Source of the DNA: Tissierella creatinini
GTDB lineage: Bacteria; Bacillota; Clostridia; Tissierellales; Tissierellaceae
DNA length: 49,612 bases
Reading direction: 5' to 3'
Assembly: GCA_005046945.1 (NCBI GenBank)
Contig: SUSS01000019.1
Coordinates: 1 to 49,612 of the forward strand
The notes beneath the pieces are model-generated. The model saw only the letters and a program-made list of their open reading frames with translations. It was not told where the DNA came from and made no database searches. Below, one piece after another: positions 32,683-42,394 of this stretch. The position numbers and the translations under genes were made by a program. Position 1 is the stretch's first letter. Each line of letters opens with the position of its first letter.

Positions 32683-33696
32683 ATGAAAAATCTTAAGAAG
32701 AAATCGATTGTTTTATTATTTATTATTATAAGTATAATTACATTTTTTTTATGTGTTGGAAATGGTGCTGTTTCCATAAGTCCTTTAGAGATTATAAAGA
32801 CTATTCTATATAGAAATGATAGCACTAACTATCAAATAATTTGGAATGTAAGGTTACCTCGTACAATCGTAGCAGCATTAGTAGGTATTAATCTATCCCT
32901 ATCTGGAGCAATTTTGCAAGGAATAATGAAAAATCCCTTGGCTAGTCCAGGAACTATTGGTGTATCAGCAGGTGCAGGTTTGGCAGGATTAATTATCTTG
33001 ATATTATTTCCAAGTTATTACTATCTCCTTCCCATAGGATCGTTTGTTGGAGCATTAGGAGCTACAATTTTAATCTATTTATTAGCATGGAATAGGGGAC
33101 TTATGCCTACTAGGATGATTTTAGCAGGAACAGCCGTATCTTCCTTATTTGGAGCAGGAAATAATGCCTTGATGACATTATTTCCAGATAGAGTATCAGG
33201 AGTTTTAAGTTTTATGGTAGGTGGATTATCAGCTATTACATGGCATGAAGTAAGGTTGATTCTGCCTTATACTATTATTGGAAGTATAATGATAATGTTT
33301 CTGCCAACAAAACTAAATATTCTTCTTCTTGGGGATGAAATCGCGACTGGTTTGGGTTTAGATGTGGAAAAGACAAGGTTTTTGTTTATAGTCCTATCCT
33401 CTTTATTAGCTGGAAGTGCTGTAAGCGTAGTGGGATTATTAGGCTTTGTGGGACTTATGGTGCCTCATATTGCACGCTTGTTGATTGGTTCTGATTATCA
33501 ATACTTATTTCCAGCTACTATTTTTCTAGGGGCAACCTTGGTAATGCTTTGTGATACTATCTCAAGAGTATTGTTTCAACCAATGGAAATACCTGTTGGA
33601 ATTGTTATATCAACATTTGGAGCACCATTTTTCCTGTATTTGCTTAAGAGGGGGGTAGGTTATAATAGGCATAAAAGCAAGCAATATATCGATTAA
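32683..33696 (+). CDS. btuC: Corrinoid ABC transporter permease
   Basis: 337 residues and about ten membrane helices of the FecCD/BtuC family. Seen are VRLPRTIVAALVGINLSLSGAILQGIMKNPLASPGTIGVSAGA, GGLSAITWHEV, and the coupling region GFVGLMVPHIARLLIG. It starts 4 bases after the btuF stop. A G-run near its 3' end doubles as the ribosome site for btuD, with which it overlaps. Confidence 0.9.
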   Translation: MKNLKKKSIVLLFIIISIITFFLCVGNGAVSISPLEIIKTILYRNDSTNYQIIWNVRLPRTIVAALVGINLSLSGAILQGIMKNPLASPGTIGVSAGAGLAGLIILILFPSYYYLLPIGSFVGALGATILIYLLAWNRGLMPTRMILAGTAVSSLFGAGNNALMTLFPDRVSGVLSFMVGGLSAITWHEVRLILPYTIIGSIMIMFLPTKLNILLLGDEIATGLGLDVEKTRFLFIVLSSLLAGSAVSVVGLLGFVGLMVPHIARLLIGSDYQYLFPATIFLGATLVMLCDTISRVLFQPMEIPVGIVISTFGAPFFLYLLKRGVGYNRHKSKQYID

Positions 33697-34444
33697 ACTT
33701 GGAGAAAAAATCATAATTAAAGAAGCCAATATAAAGGTTAATAAGGGTGAAGTAGTTACCCTTATCGGTCCTAATGGCTCAGGAAAGTCAACCCTCATAA
33801 AAGCTATTGCGAAATCTATAAAAACATGTGGAGGATTTGTTACTTTAGAAGGGACAAATATGGAAAATATCCCAACTAAGGATATTGCAAAAAAGCTAGC
33901 AGTATTACCACAGGTAAAAACTATATCCAATGATATAACAGTAGAAGCCTTAGTATCCTATGGAAGGTATCCTCATCTTGGATTTAGGAAAAGATTGAGT
34001 AAAGCAGATAATGAGATAATTAAATGGGCAATGGAAAAAACAGGCTTACTTGCTTTAAGAGATAGAAATGTAATGACATTATCAGGTGGAGAGAGACAAA
34101 GAGCTTGGATTTCTATGGCATTAGCACAGAAACCAAATGTACTCATATTAGATGAACCAACCACATATTTAGATATATCATATCAGATTGAAGTCTTAGA
34201 ATTAATTAAAGAATTAAACCAGACCCTTGGTATTACAGTAATTATGGTTCTCCATGATATAAATCAAGCTGCTAGGTATTCCAATAAAATCTATGTGCTT
34301 AAGGATGGACAAGTATTCAGATATGGTCATCCCAAGAAGATAATTGATAGTGAATTATTAAGAGATGTATTTAGAATAGAAGCAAATATATATGAGGATA
34401 AAATAAACCACTGCCCTTATTTTATTCCCAATAAAATCATATAA
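33662..34444 (+). CDS. btuD: Corrinoid ABC transporter ATPase with a non-standard start
   Basis: About 260 residues if translation begins at one of two ATA codons (33662 or 33665) just after GAGGGGGG (33648-33655). Walker A is IGPNGSGKST, followed by the signature LSGGERQRAW, Walker B VLILDEPTTYLD, and H-loop VLHDINQAARY. The first in-frame ATG (33860) lies after Walker A and cannot start a working ATPase. There is no in-frame ATG, GTG or TTG between the stop at 33656 and 33860. Either AUA, or AUU further in, is used, or the source sequence has an error. It is partner of btuF and btuC. Confidence 0.82.
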   Translation: MIGIKASNISIKLGEKIIIKEANIKVNKGEVVTLIGPNGSGKSTLIKAIAKSIKTCGGFVTLEGTNMENIPTKDIAKKLAVLPQVKTISNDITVEALVSYGRYPHLGFRKRLSKADNEIIKWAMEKTGLLALRDRNVMTLSGGERQRAWISMALAQKPNVLILDEPTTYLDISYQIEVLELIKELNQTLGITVIMVLHDINQAARYSNKIYVLKDGQVFRYGHPKKIIDSELLRDVFRIEANIYEDKINHCPYFIPNKII

Positions 34445-34462
34445 TTGATTGTTATCCAAACA

Positions 34463-34496
34463 CCTGGTCATCCCGAGCTAGTCGGGGGACCTAGGG
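34463..34496. repeat. REP-like palindromic repeat between btuD and cobD
   Basis: The segment around GGTCATCCCGAGCTAGTCGG (34468-34487), followed by GGGACC, has the look of the widespread short palindrome that yields spurious HPELV peptides in many genomes. GGTC at its left pairs with GACC at its right, and CCCGA with TCGGG inside. Only one copy is in this window, so its repeat status is recalled from other genomes. Confidence 0.45.
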
Positions 34497-34516
34497 TTAA
34501 AAAAGGAGGCGCAGGT

Positions 34517-35554
34517 ATGAAACATGGAGGAGATTTACTAACCTATGAGAATCAATATGATGGAGAACTAATTGATTTTTCTAGCAATATTAATCCTTTA
34601 GGTCCACCTAATGGTTTAAATGAAGTTTTAATAAAAAGTTTTAAGGAAATGACAACATATCCTGATATTAAATATAGAAAGCTAAAGACGAGTATCTCAA
34701 ATTATTTAAACTGTCCAATAGAAAATGTTTTAGTAGGTAACGGTGCAGTTGAAATAATAAATAACTTTATTATAAGGGCAAAGAATGTAATAGTATGTAC
34801 TCCATCATTTATAGAATACGAAGAAAGAGCCATTGCACATGGCAAACAAGTACGAAAGATACCATATAAAAAGGATTACACTATAGATATTGAAGCACTA
34901 AAAAATATTAAAGAAAATGAATTGCTTATATTAGGAAATCCAAATAATCCTACTGGATTTAGAATTCCTCAAGATGATTTAATAAATATTTATAATTTAG
35001 TAAGAAAAGCAGAAGCCTTCTTATTATTAGATGAAGCCTTCTATGAATTTTGTCCTAAGGACTATGATAGTATAGAGATTTTTAAAAAGTACGATTATGA
35101 AGGTGTAGGAATCATCAGAGCGGCAACTAAATTTTTTGCATTACCTGGAATTAGGCTTGGATATGGGTGTACTTGTGTAGAAAAGGTGAGGGAAATATCC
35201 AAGATAGAACTTCCTTGGAGTGTAAATACATTAGCTGATGCGGCAGGACAATATATATTTAGCCATAAGGAATATATAAATAAAAGCAAGGATTATATAG
35301 CTATTGAACGAAAATTTCTTTTTGAAGAACTATCAAAGATTGTGGGCATCCAGCCTTATATAACCCATACTAATTATATATTGATAAAACTAGAAAAATG
35401 GGATGAGGAATACGTATTTAACTTCCTATTAAAAAGAGGGCTAGTAATAAGGAAATGTTCTAGTTTTAAGGATTTGGATGATAAGCACATAAGAGTGGCT
35501 ATAAAGGATAGGGCAAATAATGTAAGATTAGTGGAAGCATTGAAAGAGCTATAA
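34517..35554 (+). CDS. cobD: L-threonine-O-3-phosphate decarboxylase
   Basis: 345 residues of aminotransferase fold, near histidinol-phosphate aminotransferase. [31 protein letters not shown] is the CobD-type start. [10 protein letters not shown] binds PLP. The Schiff-base Lys is in [18 protein letters not shown]. It makes aminopropanol phosphate for CbiB. I start at 34517, after AAAGGAGG. An earlier in-frame start at 34445 runs through a palindromic repeat and lacks a ribosome site. Confidence 0.9.
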   Translation: MKHGGDLLTYENQYDGELIDFSSNINPLGPPNGLNEVLIKSFKEMTTYPDIKYRKLKTSISNYLNCPIENVLVGNGAVEIINNFIIRAKNVIVCTPSFIEYEERAIAHGKQVRKIPYKKDYTIDIEALKNIKENELLILGNPNNPTGFRIPQDDLINIYNLVRKAEAFLLLDEAFYEFCPKDYDSIEIFKKYDYEGVGIIRAATKFFALPGIRLGYGCTCVEKVREISKIELPWSVNTLADAAGQYIFSHKEYINKSKDYIAIERKFLFEELSKIVGIQPYITHTNYILIKLEKWDEEYVFNFLLKRGLVIRKCSSFKDLDDKHIRVAIKDRANNVRLVEALKEL

Positions 35555-35574
35555 ATAAAAAACGAGGAGGATTT

Positions 35575-36306
35575 ATGATGAAAAGGAAAGGTTATCAGTT
35601 TGTATGGATTACCTTATTGCTATTATTGACACCAAGTATCAGTAATGCAATGCATATCATGGAGGGCTTTCTACCTGCAAAATGGGCTATATTTTGGGCA
35701 GTATTATCCTTGCCTTTCTTAGCATTAGGAATTAAGAAGGTTAATGGAATATTTAAGGGTGATGTGAATGCAAAAGTTCTTTTAGGTTTGGCAGGAGGGT
35801 TTGTATTTGTATTGTCAGCCTTAAAAATCCCATCCGTTACAGGTAGTTGTTCTCATCCTACAGGAGTAGGACTTGGAGCCATTTTATTTGGACCCACAGT
35901 TATGACAGTAATAGGAACTATAGTATTATTATTTCAAGCAATTCTTCTTGCCCATGGTGGACTTACAACCCTTGGTGCCAATGTATTCTCTATGGGGATA
36001 ATAGGGCCTCTAGTATCTTATGGAATTTTTAGAGGTTTAAAAAACACTAGTCTTAACAAGAGTTTTGTAATATTTTTAGCTGCAGCAGTTGGAAATTTAC
36101 TTACTTATTGTATAACTGCAGCACAATTGGCTTTAGCATTTCCAGACCCAGCATCTGGGATTGGGGGTTCATTGGTTAAGTTCCTATCAGTATTTGCTGT
36201 GACACAAGTACCTTTAGCCATAGTAGAAGGGCTTCTTACTGCTATTATCTATAATCTATTAATGGAATATAAAAGTAAAGGAGTGATAAGTATTGAAAAC
36301 ATCTAA
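35575..36306 (+). CDS. cbiM: Cobalt ECF transporter S component CbiM
   Basis: 243 residues with an N-terminal signal-like helix processed before the conserved MHIMEGFLP, whose Met-His form the cobalt site in CbiM/NikM proteins. Further marks are [23 protein letters not shown] and [21 protein letters not shown]. It binds cobalt for import. An alternative start three bases on (35578) is better spaced from AGGAGG. It is followed by cbiN, cbiQ and cbiO, completing the transporter. Confidence 0.95.
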   Translation: MMKRKGYQFVWITLLLLLTPSISNAMHIMEGFLPAKWAIFWAVLSLPFLALGIKKVNGIFKGDVNAKVLLGLAGGFVFVLSALKIPSVTGSCSHPTGVGLGAILFGPTVMTVIGTIVLLFQAILLAHGGLTTLGANVFSMGIIGPLVSYGIFRGLKNTSLNKSFVIFLAAAVGNLLTYCITAAQLALAFPDPASGIGGSLVKFLSVFAVTQVPLAIVEGLLTAIIYNLLMEYKSKGVISIENI

Positions 36307-36583
36307 AACTAATTTAATCTTATTCCTATTAGCTATTGCAATTGTATTAGTGCCATTAATTTTCCTTGGAGATTCTGAATTTGGAGGAGCAGATGGGGAG
36401 GCGGGAGATGTAATACTTGAAATAAATTCTGATTATGAACCATGGGCAGAGCCTATTTGGGAGCCGCCAAGCGGGGAGATAGAAAGTTTGCTGTTTTCAA
36501 CACAGATTGCCATAGGAGCGGTAACTATAGGATATATCCTTGGTACTTTAAGAGAGAAGAAAAGAATTGCTGATAATAGATAA
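36293..36583 (+). CDS. cbiN: Cobalt transporter accessory protein CbiN
   Basis: 96 residues with two membrane helices and a short extracytoplasmic loop. The family core [47 protein letters not shown] is obvious. CbiN is needed with CbiM for cobalt loading. The start is TTG at 36293, 8 or so bases after GGAG, overlapping the cbiM end by 14 bases. Confidence 0.92.
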   Translation: MKTSKTNLILFLLAIAIVLVPLIFLGDSEFGGADGEAGDVILEINSDYEPWAEPIWEPPSGEIESLLFSTQIAIGAVTIGYILGTLREKKRIADNR

Positions 36584-37250
36584 ATATGCCTATACCAACA
36601 AATTAGCAGATAGTAATCCATTCAATAAATTCATAATAGTGGTTATTTCCTTAGGAATAACCACTATTATAAATAATATTTATATAAACCTAATGATATT
36701 TGCTTTTATGATTTTTCTTACTACTATAGCAGCGGGAATACCCTTTGATAAGTATATAAAGATATTATCTATTCCTATGTCATTTTTGATTATTAGCATC
36801 ATTACAATTCTAATCAGTATCTCTAAAACAGATATATTTCTATGGGAAATCAATGTATTTGATTACTTTGTAGGGATAACTAGGGTTTCCGTTGATGAAT
36901 CAATACTGCTGTTAACGAGAGTATTAGCTTCAATTACCTCTACATTTTTTCTAGGACTTACAACTCCATTAAATAATCTTATTAGAGTATTTAAGAGATT
37001 ACATTTGCCTAATTCTATAATAGAACTTATAGTGCTTATTTATAGGTTTATCTTTATTTTTTTAGGAGAAGCTAGGGATATTTATTTAACACAGGAAATG
37101 AAATTTGGATATACAGACTTTAAAAACAGCTTAAAATCTACTGCTTTATTAGTAAGAAGCTTGTTTTTAAAAATTTTATTGGACTACAAGGATATGGTTA
37201 TAGTTCTAGAGTGCAAATTATATGATGGGGAATTTAGGATAGGTGATTAG
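36567..37250 (+). CDS. cbiQ: Cobalt ECF transporter transmembrane protein CbiQ
   Basis: 227 residues with about five membrane helices. The N-terminus [22 protein letters not shown], and the LTTPLNNLIRVFKRLHLPNSIIELIVLIYRF coupling region, are typical. A TTG start at 36567 overlaps the cbiN end by 17 bases and has only a weak ribosome site, so it probably relies on translational coupling. Its stop directly abuts the cbiO ATG. Confidence 0.92.
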   Translation: MLIIDKYAYTNKLADSNPFNKFIIVVISLGITTIINNIYINLMIFAFMIFLTTIAAGIPFDKYIKILSIPMSFLIISIITILISISKTDIFLWEINVFDYFVGITRVSVDESILLLTRVLASITSTFFLGLTTPLNNLIRVFKRLHLPNSIIELIVLIYRFIFIFLGEARDIYLTQEMKFGYTDFKNSLKSTALLVRSLFLKILLDYKDMVIVLECKLYDGEFRIGD

Positions 37251-38042
37251 ATGATAAAGGTAGAATCATTAGAATTCAAATATGAAGATGGGACCATAGC
37301 ATTAAAAAACATAAATATAGATTTAGATAAGGGAAGAGTTGTTGGTGTAATTGGGGCAAATGGATCAGGAAAGTCTACTCTTTTTCTTAATATACTAGCT
37401 ATATTAAAACCATCAAAGGGAGTAATAAAATATAATGGTGAACCCATAAAGTATGACAAGAAATCCCTCAGAGAATATAGGAAAGAGGTAACCATGGTTT
37501 TTCAAGACCCTGATAAACAGTTATTTTATTCCAAGGTTTATGATGATATGGCATTCGTCTTAAGAAACCTTCATTTTTCTGAAGAAGAAATTGAAAAAAG
37601 AATTCATGTAATTTTGGAGAAAGTTAAAGCCACGGATTTAGAGCAAAAACCAACTCATTTTTTAAGTTATGGACAGAAAAAGCGTATTTCTATTGGTGGT
37701 GCATTAATTATGGATTCTAAAGTTCTCCTATTAGATGAGCCAACATCAGGATTAGATCCTAAAATGTCTAAAGAAGTCAAGCATATAATAAAGGAATTAA
37801 GTTATGAGAAGAAATTGGTAGTGTCCAGCCATGATATGGATTTTATATATGAATGCTGCGACTACATCTACGTAATTTCTAATGGTAGAGTACTAGGAGA
37901 AGGAAAGCCAGAGGAAGTATTTTTAAAAGCTAATATATTAAAGGAAGCTGGATTGGATAAGCCATGGTTAGTAAAAATTCATGAAAACTTAAAACTACCA
38001 CTTTATAGAAATGAAGAAGATTTATTAAAAATTAGATATTAA
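37251..38042 (+). CDS. cbiO: Cobalt ECF transporter ATPase CbiO
   Basis: 263 residues. Walker A GANGSGKST (35-43), Q-loop VFQDPDKQLF (the DPDxQLF form is characteristic of ECF ATPases), signature LSYGQKKRISIGGAL, Walker B VLLLDEPTSGLDP and H-loop SSHDMDFI are all present. It powers CbiMNQ. The signature has Tyr-Gly in place of the commoner Gly-Gly, which is normal in this clade. Confidence 0.94.
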   Translation: MIKVESLEFKYEDGTIALKNINIDLDKGRVVGVIGANGSGKSTLFLNILAILKPSKGVIKYNGEPIKYDKKSLREYRKEVTMVFQDPDKQLFYSKVYDDMAFVLRNLHFSEEEIEKRIHVILEKVKATDLEQKPTHFLSYGQKKRISIGGALIMDSKVLLLDEPTSGLDPKMSKEVKHIIKELSYEKKLVVSSHDMDFIYECCDYIYVISNGRVLGEGKPEEVFLKANILKEAGLDKPWLVKIHENLKLPLYRNEEDLLKIRY

Positions 38043-38052
38043 AGGAGCAGAT

Positions 38053-38832
38053 ATGAAAAAGGGAATAATAGTTACAAGCTTTGGCACAACATATAAGGAA
38101 ACAAGAGAACTTTGTATAGATTCTATTGAAAATAGAATTAAAGATGAGTTTAAAGATAGCTTGGTGCTTCGGGCTTTTACATCAAGGATGGTAATAAATA
38201 AATTAAAGAAGAGGGATAATTATCATGTAGATACCCCAACTGAAGCCTTAGAGAAGATGAAGGAAAATGGAATCAAGAACATTTTTATTCAACCTTTACT
38301 TATTATTGAAGGTATTGAGTATGAGAAGATACTAAGAGAAGTTAGAGATTTTTTAAATGAAAATTATGATTTTAATATAATGGTTGGAAAACCCTTGTTA
38401 TACTTTGAATCAGATTATGATAAAGTTGCAGAGATTTTATCCTTAGATAACAATCCCCTTGTATATATGGGTCATGGTTCTGAGCATAGAGCTGATATAT
38501 CTTATAAAAAACTAGAAGAAATCATAAGGAATAAAGGGTTTAAAGATGTATTTATAGCAACAGTTGAGGGTGAAAGAACTATTGAAGATGTTATAGCAGA
38601 ACTAAAAGAAAGTTCCTTAGATAGGGTTGCTTTGAAGCCATTTATGCTTGTAGCGGGTGATCATGCAAGAAATGACATGGCTTCAGATGAGGATGATTCA
38701 TGGAAAAGCATGTTGGAGAAAGATGGGATTGAAGTAGATGTTGAAATAAAAGGATTAGGACAAATAAAAGAAATACAAGATATATTTATAGAACATCTAA
38801 GAATTGCAAGGGGAGATATGAATGTATATTAA
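38053..38832 (+). CDS. cbiK: Anaerobic cobalt chelatase
   Basis: 259 residues of the CbiK class II chelatase fold. The N-terminus GIIVTSFGTTYKETRELCIDSIENRIKDEF, the metal-site MGHGSEH, VEGERTIEDVI, and LKPFMLVAGDHARNDMA with its second His are conserved. It inserts cobalt into sirohydrochlorin, defining the cobalt-early pathway. It lies directly after the cobalt transporter genes and overlaps cbiC by 11 bases. Confidence 0.94.
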   Translation: MKKGIIVTSFGTTYKETRELCIDSIENRIKDEFKDSLVLRAFTSRMVINKLKKRDNYHVDTPTEALEKMKENGIKNIFIQPLLIIEGIEYEKILREVRDFLNENYDFNIMVGKPLLYFESDYDKVAEILSLDNNPLVYMGHGSEHRADISYKKLEEIIRNKGFKDVFIATVEGERTIEDVIAELKESSLDRVALKPFMLVAGDHARNDMASDEDDSWKSMLEKDGIEVDVEIKGLGQIKEIQDIFIEHLRIARGDMNVY

Positions 38833-39442
38833 GAATCCTATGGAAATCGAAAATAAGAGTATGGATATTATAGATAGTATAATGGGTGATACAAATTTTA
38901 ATGAAGAAGAGATGATAATTGCCAAAAGAATGATTCACACAACTGGGGATTTTGAATATAGAAAGATAATAGATTTTAGGCAGAATTTTATAGATGATGC
39001 TAAGAAATCCATAAAAAGTGGAACTAAGATATTTACAGACACTAAAATGGCCTATATGGGAATCAATAAAATTGCTTTAGCCAAGGCCAACTGTGAGCTT
39101 AAATGTTTTATTGATGATGAAAGAGTATTTAAAATGTCCAAGGAAAAAGCTACTACTAGATCAGCCTGTGCTGTCGATTTAGCAGTGGAGGAGGGAATAG
39201 ACACATTCGTCATAGGAAATGCACCTACAGCTCTATATCGTATACTTGAGTTAGTAAAAGAAGGTAAACTAAATCCAAAATTCATAGTAGGAGTTCCCGT
39301 AGGCTTTGTTGGAGCTGCAGAATCAAAGGAATATTTAAGGGAATTTGATATACCCCAAGTTTCGACTATAGGGAATAAGGGTGGCAGCAATGTTGCAGCC
39401 TCCATAATCAACGCCCTATTATATATGGTAGTAGGAAGATGA
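38822..39442 (+). CDS. cbiC: Cobalt-precorrin-8 methylmutase
   Basis: 206 residues. The catalytic His lies in AKRMIHTTGDFEY. ALAKANCELKCFIDDERV and FIVGVPVGFVGAAESKEYL complete the CbiC/CobH pattern. It moves the methyl from C11 to C12 to make cobyrinate. Its end overlaps the cbiD ATG by 4 bases. Confidence 0.95.
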   Translation: MYIKNPMEIENKSMDIIDSIMGDTNFNEEEMIIAKRMIHTTGDFEYRKIIDFRQNFIDDAKKSIKSGTKIFTDTKMAYMGINKIALAKANCELKCFIDDERVFKMSKEKATTRSACAVDLAVEEGIDTFVIGNAPTALYRILELVKEGKLNPKFIVGVPVGFVGAAESKEYLREFDIPQVSTIGNKGGSNVAASIINALLYMVVGR

Positions 39443-40515
39443 GTCTAGACTTACATGTCATTAAAGAAGGAAAAAGTTTAAGATGTGGCTATACGAGTGG
39501 GAGCTGTGCAACTGCTGCAGCTAAGGCAGCCGCAATTATGCTGGAAACTGGAGAAATCATCGATTACATTGAAATAGATACACCTGCAAATATTAAATTG
39601 AAACTTAAGGTTAATAATCAAAATATAAGTAAGGAGTATGTATCCTGCTCAATCAAAAAGGATGCTGGAGATGATCCAGATAATACTGATGGGATTGAAA
39701 TATTTGCTGAGGTAGGTAGACGTGATGATGGAAATATAATTATTGATGGTGGAGAGGGTATAGGACGAATTACTCGAAAAGGCTTATTTGGGGAAATCGG
39801 ACAAGCAGCCATTAATCCCGTTCCTAGACAAATGATTGAAAAGGAATTGACTACAGTAAGTAGCAGCGGATACAATGTTCTAATATATGCTCCTTTAGGA
39901 GAAATAATTGGCAAGAAAACCTTCAATAAAAATATAGGCATCGAAGGGGGAATCTCTATTATTGGGACTAAGGGTATCGTTTATCCAATGAGTGAGGAAG
40001 CCTTACTAAAAACCATATATATGGAAGTGGATATGGTGGAAGAAAGCCATGGATTGGATAATATAGTTTTAGTTCCAGGGAATTATGGAGAGAAAATTGC
40101 AGAAAATCTAGGAATAAAGGGACCTATAATAAAAGTTTCCAATTTTATTGGAGACAGCTTGCTATATGTATATAATAAAGGCTTTAAATCCATAACCCTT
40201 ATAGGTCATATTGGAAAGTTTTCAAAACTTTCAATAGGAGCCTTCAATACCCATAGTAAAATATGTGATGGAAGGATGGAGGCCTTTGTTTATTATCTAG
40301 CCCTAATGGGTGCTGGAAAAGATGTCTTAGAGAGGGTTAACAATGCCATTACAGCAGAGGAGGGTCTAAGTATCTGTATAGAAGAAGGCTATGGACAAGT
40401 TCTAATATATATGGAAAAGGGTGCAGAGGAAAGAGTTAGGAAGTATTTAAAGGATGAACAGTATTCAATTAAGGTGGTTATTTACTCTATGGAGAGGGGT
40501 GTTGAAATATGTTGA
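39439..40515 (+). CDS. cbiD: Cobalt-precorrin-5B C1-methyltransferase
   Basis: 358 residues, a normal CbiD. The N-terminal LRCGYTSGSCATAAAKAAAIML and the SCSIKKDAGDDPDNTDG block are signatures of the family, which is unlike the other methyltransferases in fold. GHIGKFSKLSIGAFNTHSK follows. It adds the C1 methyl in the anaerobic route. The stop overlaps the cbiE start. Confidence 0.95.
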   Translation: MSLDLHVIKEGKSLRCGYTSGSCATAAAKAAAIMLETGEIIDYIEIDTPANIKLKLKVNNQNISKEYVSCSIKKDAGDDPDNTDGIEIFAEVGRRDDGNIIIDGGEGIGRITRKGLFGEIGQAAINPVPRQMIEKELTTVSSSGYNVLIYAPLGEIIGKKTFNKNIGIEGGISIIGTKGIVYPMSEEALLKTIYMEVDMVEESHGLDNIVLVPGNYGEKIAENLGIKGPIIKVSNFIGDSLLYVYNKGFKSITLIGHIGKFSKLSIGAFNTHSKICDGRMEAFVYYLALMGAGKDVLERVNNAITAEEGLSICIEEGYGQVLIYMEKGAEERVRKYLKDEQYSIKVVIYSMERGVEIC

Positions 40516-41105
40516 CAGTAGCAGGTGTAGGCCCGGGAAACCCTAAATATTTAACTATTGATGTATATGAAAAAATCAAGGATGCTGAACATATTATATC
40601 CTTTGGAAGAATAGGTAATTCAATAAAATCTCTTAGAGAAGATTATGAGCAAGTAAATAGAGTAGATGATATAGTTGAAATTTTAAAGGATAATAAAGAT
40701 GTTCTCCTTCTAGCATCAGGAGATCCAAATTTCTTTGGTATAGTTGAATATTTAAAGAAAAAGGAAATCCCAATTAAGGAAGTACTGCCTGGCCTATCCT
40801 CCTTTCAATATATGATGGCAAAACTAGAAAAGTCATGGCATGATTCTAAATTTATCTCCCTACATGGAAGAAGTGGTGACTTGAAGAAAATTAAGGATAG
40901 CAAACTATCCATAATCTTAATAGATAAGGACAACAATCCATCCTATATATCCAGGGAATTATATAAAATTGGAATAAAGGGAGTTATGTATATAGGTTTT
41001 AATTTATCCTATGATGATGAAAGAATTATAAAGGTCAATATAGGTGAAGAAGTAGAAAATTATTCACCTTTAGGAGTGGTTATCATTGAAAATGAAATGG
41101 ATTAG
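40509..41105 (+). CDS. cbiE: Cobalt-precorrin-7 C5-methyltransferase
   Basis: 198 residues of SAM-dependent tetrapyrrole methyltransferase fold: VAGVGPGNPKYLTIDVYEKIKDAEHIISFGR, LLASGDPNFFGIVEYL and VLPGLSSFQYMMAKL. It is encoded separately from its partner CbiT, with which it is fused as CobL in aerobic organisms. The two reading frames overlap by 20 bases. Confidence 0.93.
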   Translation: MLTVAGVGPGNPKYLTIDVYEKIKDAEHIISFGRIGNSIKSLREDYEQVNRVDDIVEILKDNKDVLLLASGDPNFFGIVEYLKKKEIPIKEVLPGLSSFQYMMAKLEKSWHDSKFISLHGRSGDLKKIKDSKLSIILIDKDNNPSYISRELYKIGIKGVMYIGFNLSYDDERIIKVNIGEEVENYSPLGVVIIENEMD

Positions 41106-41646
41106 AGATGAGGATTTTATAAGAGGTAATATTCCAATGACCAAGTTTAATATAAGAATCTTAACTATTGGTCATTTAGCTATAGAAGAAGGAGACAGGC
41201 TATTGGATATTGGGGCAGGTACGGGTTCCATTTCCATAGAAGCAGCCCTGCAAGGTGCGAAAGTCTGGGCTATAGAAAGAGAAGAGGAAGGCATATCCTT
41301 AATAAAGACCAACGATAAAAAATTCAATACAAATATTAATATTACAAAGGGATGTGCACCAGAGTCTCTACCATATAATAGTTTCAATAAATGCTTTATA
41401 GGTGGAAGTGGAGGTAAACTAAAGGAAATTTTTCAATATTTAGATGAATATTTGGAGAAAGGTGGAATACTTTGTGGCAATTTTATAACCCTAAGTAATC
41501 TAAATGAATTTATGGCTTTGTTAAAAAAGCATGAGTATAAAGATATTGAGACACACCTTATCCAAAGTGCATATATGGATAGAACTGGGTTGATGAAAGG
41601 TGAAAACCCAATTTATATAGTAAAGGGAGTGAAGTTAAATGATTAG
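41086..41646 (+). CDS. cbiT: Cobalt-precorrin-6B C15-methyltransferase (decarboxylating)
   Basis: 186 residues of class I Rossmann methyltransferase fold. The SAM motif is LLDIGAGTGSISIEAAL; WIRDEDFIRGNIPMTKFNIR and CFIGGSGGKLKEIF are CbiT-specific. TTG at 41086 is well spaced (9 bases) from AGGAG; the ATG at 41092 is the alternative and gives the more usual MKWIRDEDF start. It methylates C15 and removes the acetate carboxylate of ring C. Confidence 0.93.
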   Translation: MKMKWIRDEDFIRGNIPMTKFNIRILTIGHLAIEEGDRLLDIGAGTGSISIEAALQGAKVWAIEREEEGISLIKTNDKKFNTNINITKGCAPESLPYNSFNKCFIGGSGGKLKEIFQYLDEYLEKGGILCGNFITLSNLNEFMALLKKHEYKDIETHLIQSAYMDRTGLMKGENPIYIVKGVKLND

Positions 41647-42394
41647 CTTTGTAGGAGCAGGCCCAGGAAATGTAGATTTAATTACTATAAAAGGAAGAAA
41701 ATTATTAGAGGAAGCGGATGTAGTGATATATGCAGGTAGCTTAGTGTCAAAAGACCATTTAAACTTTTGTAAGGAAAGCTGTCAGTTTTATAATAGTGCA
41801 TCTATGACATTAGAGGAAGTTATAGAAGTAATAGAAGAGTCGGTTAAGATGGATTTGAGGGTAGTCAGACTTCATACGGGAGACCCAACTATATATGGAG
41901 CCATAAGAGAACAAATGGATATGCTTGATGCTAAGGGTATAGACTATGAAGTTATTCCAGGGGTTAGCTCCTTTACTGCAGCCTGCTCATCCATAAAGAA
42001 GGAATTTACCTTGCCAACAGTGAGCCAGACCGTGATTCTAACTAGGATGGAAGGTAGGACGCCAGTCCCTGAGGGAGAGGATTTAGAAGACTTAGCAAGA
42101 CATAAAGCCTCTATGGCAATATTTTTATCTGTTCAGGATATAGATAAAGTAGTAGAAAAATTGGCTAAAGGATATGAAAGCTATGATATACCGGTTGCAG
42201 TTGTCTACAAAGCTACCTGGGAGGATGAAGAAATAGTAAGGGGCACACTTCAGGATATAGCTGAAAAAATAAAAAATAAGGGCATCAGCAAAATGGCTCA
42301 AATTCTTGTAGGAAACTTCATTGATGGAGACTACGAAAGATCAAAATTATATCACCCTAGCTTTACCCATAAATTTAGAGAAGGTATACAATGA
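41639..42394 (+). CDS. cbiF: Cobalt-precorrin-4 C11-methyltransferase
   Basis: 251 residues. VGAGPGNVDLITIKGRKLLEEADVVIYAGSLV is the CbiF/CobM start. RLHTGDPTIYGAIREQMDML and the long YEVIPGVSSFTAACSSIKKEFTLPTVSQTVILTRMEGRTPVP separate it from CbiH and CbiL. It methylates C11. It overlaps cbiT by 8 bases and cbiG by 4. Confidence 0.95.
   Translation: MISFVGAGPGNVDLITIKGRKLLEEADVVIYAGSLVSKDHLNFCKESCQFYNSASMTLEEVIEVIEESVKMDLRVVRLHTGDPTIYGAIREQMDMLDAKGIDYEVIPGVSSFTAACSSIKKEFTLPTVSQTVILTRMEGRTPVPEGEDLEDLARHKASMAIFLSVQDIDKVVEKLAKGYESYDIPVAVVYKATWEDEEIVRGTLQDIAEKIKNKGISKMAQILVGNFIDGDYERSKLYHPSFTHKFREGIQ

Noticed and set aside
33640-33665. Programmed frameshift at the G-run joining btuC to btuD
   Set aside because: The shifted frame meets a TAG at 33656-33658 immediately after the G-run, so no fusion product is possible. 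The G-run is more likely the ribosome site.
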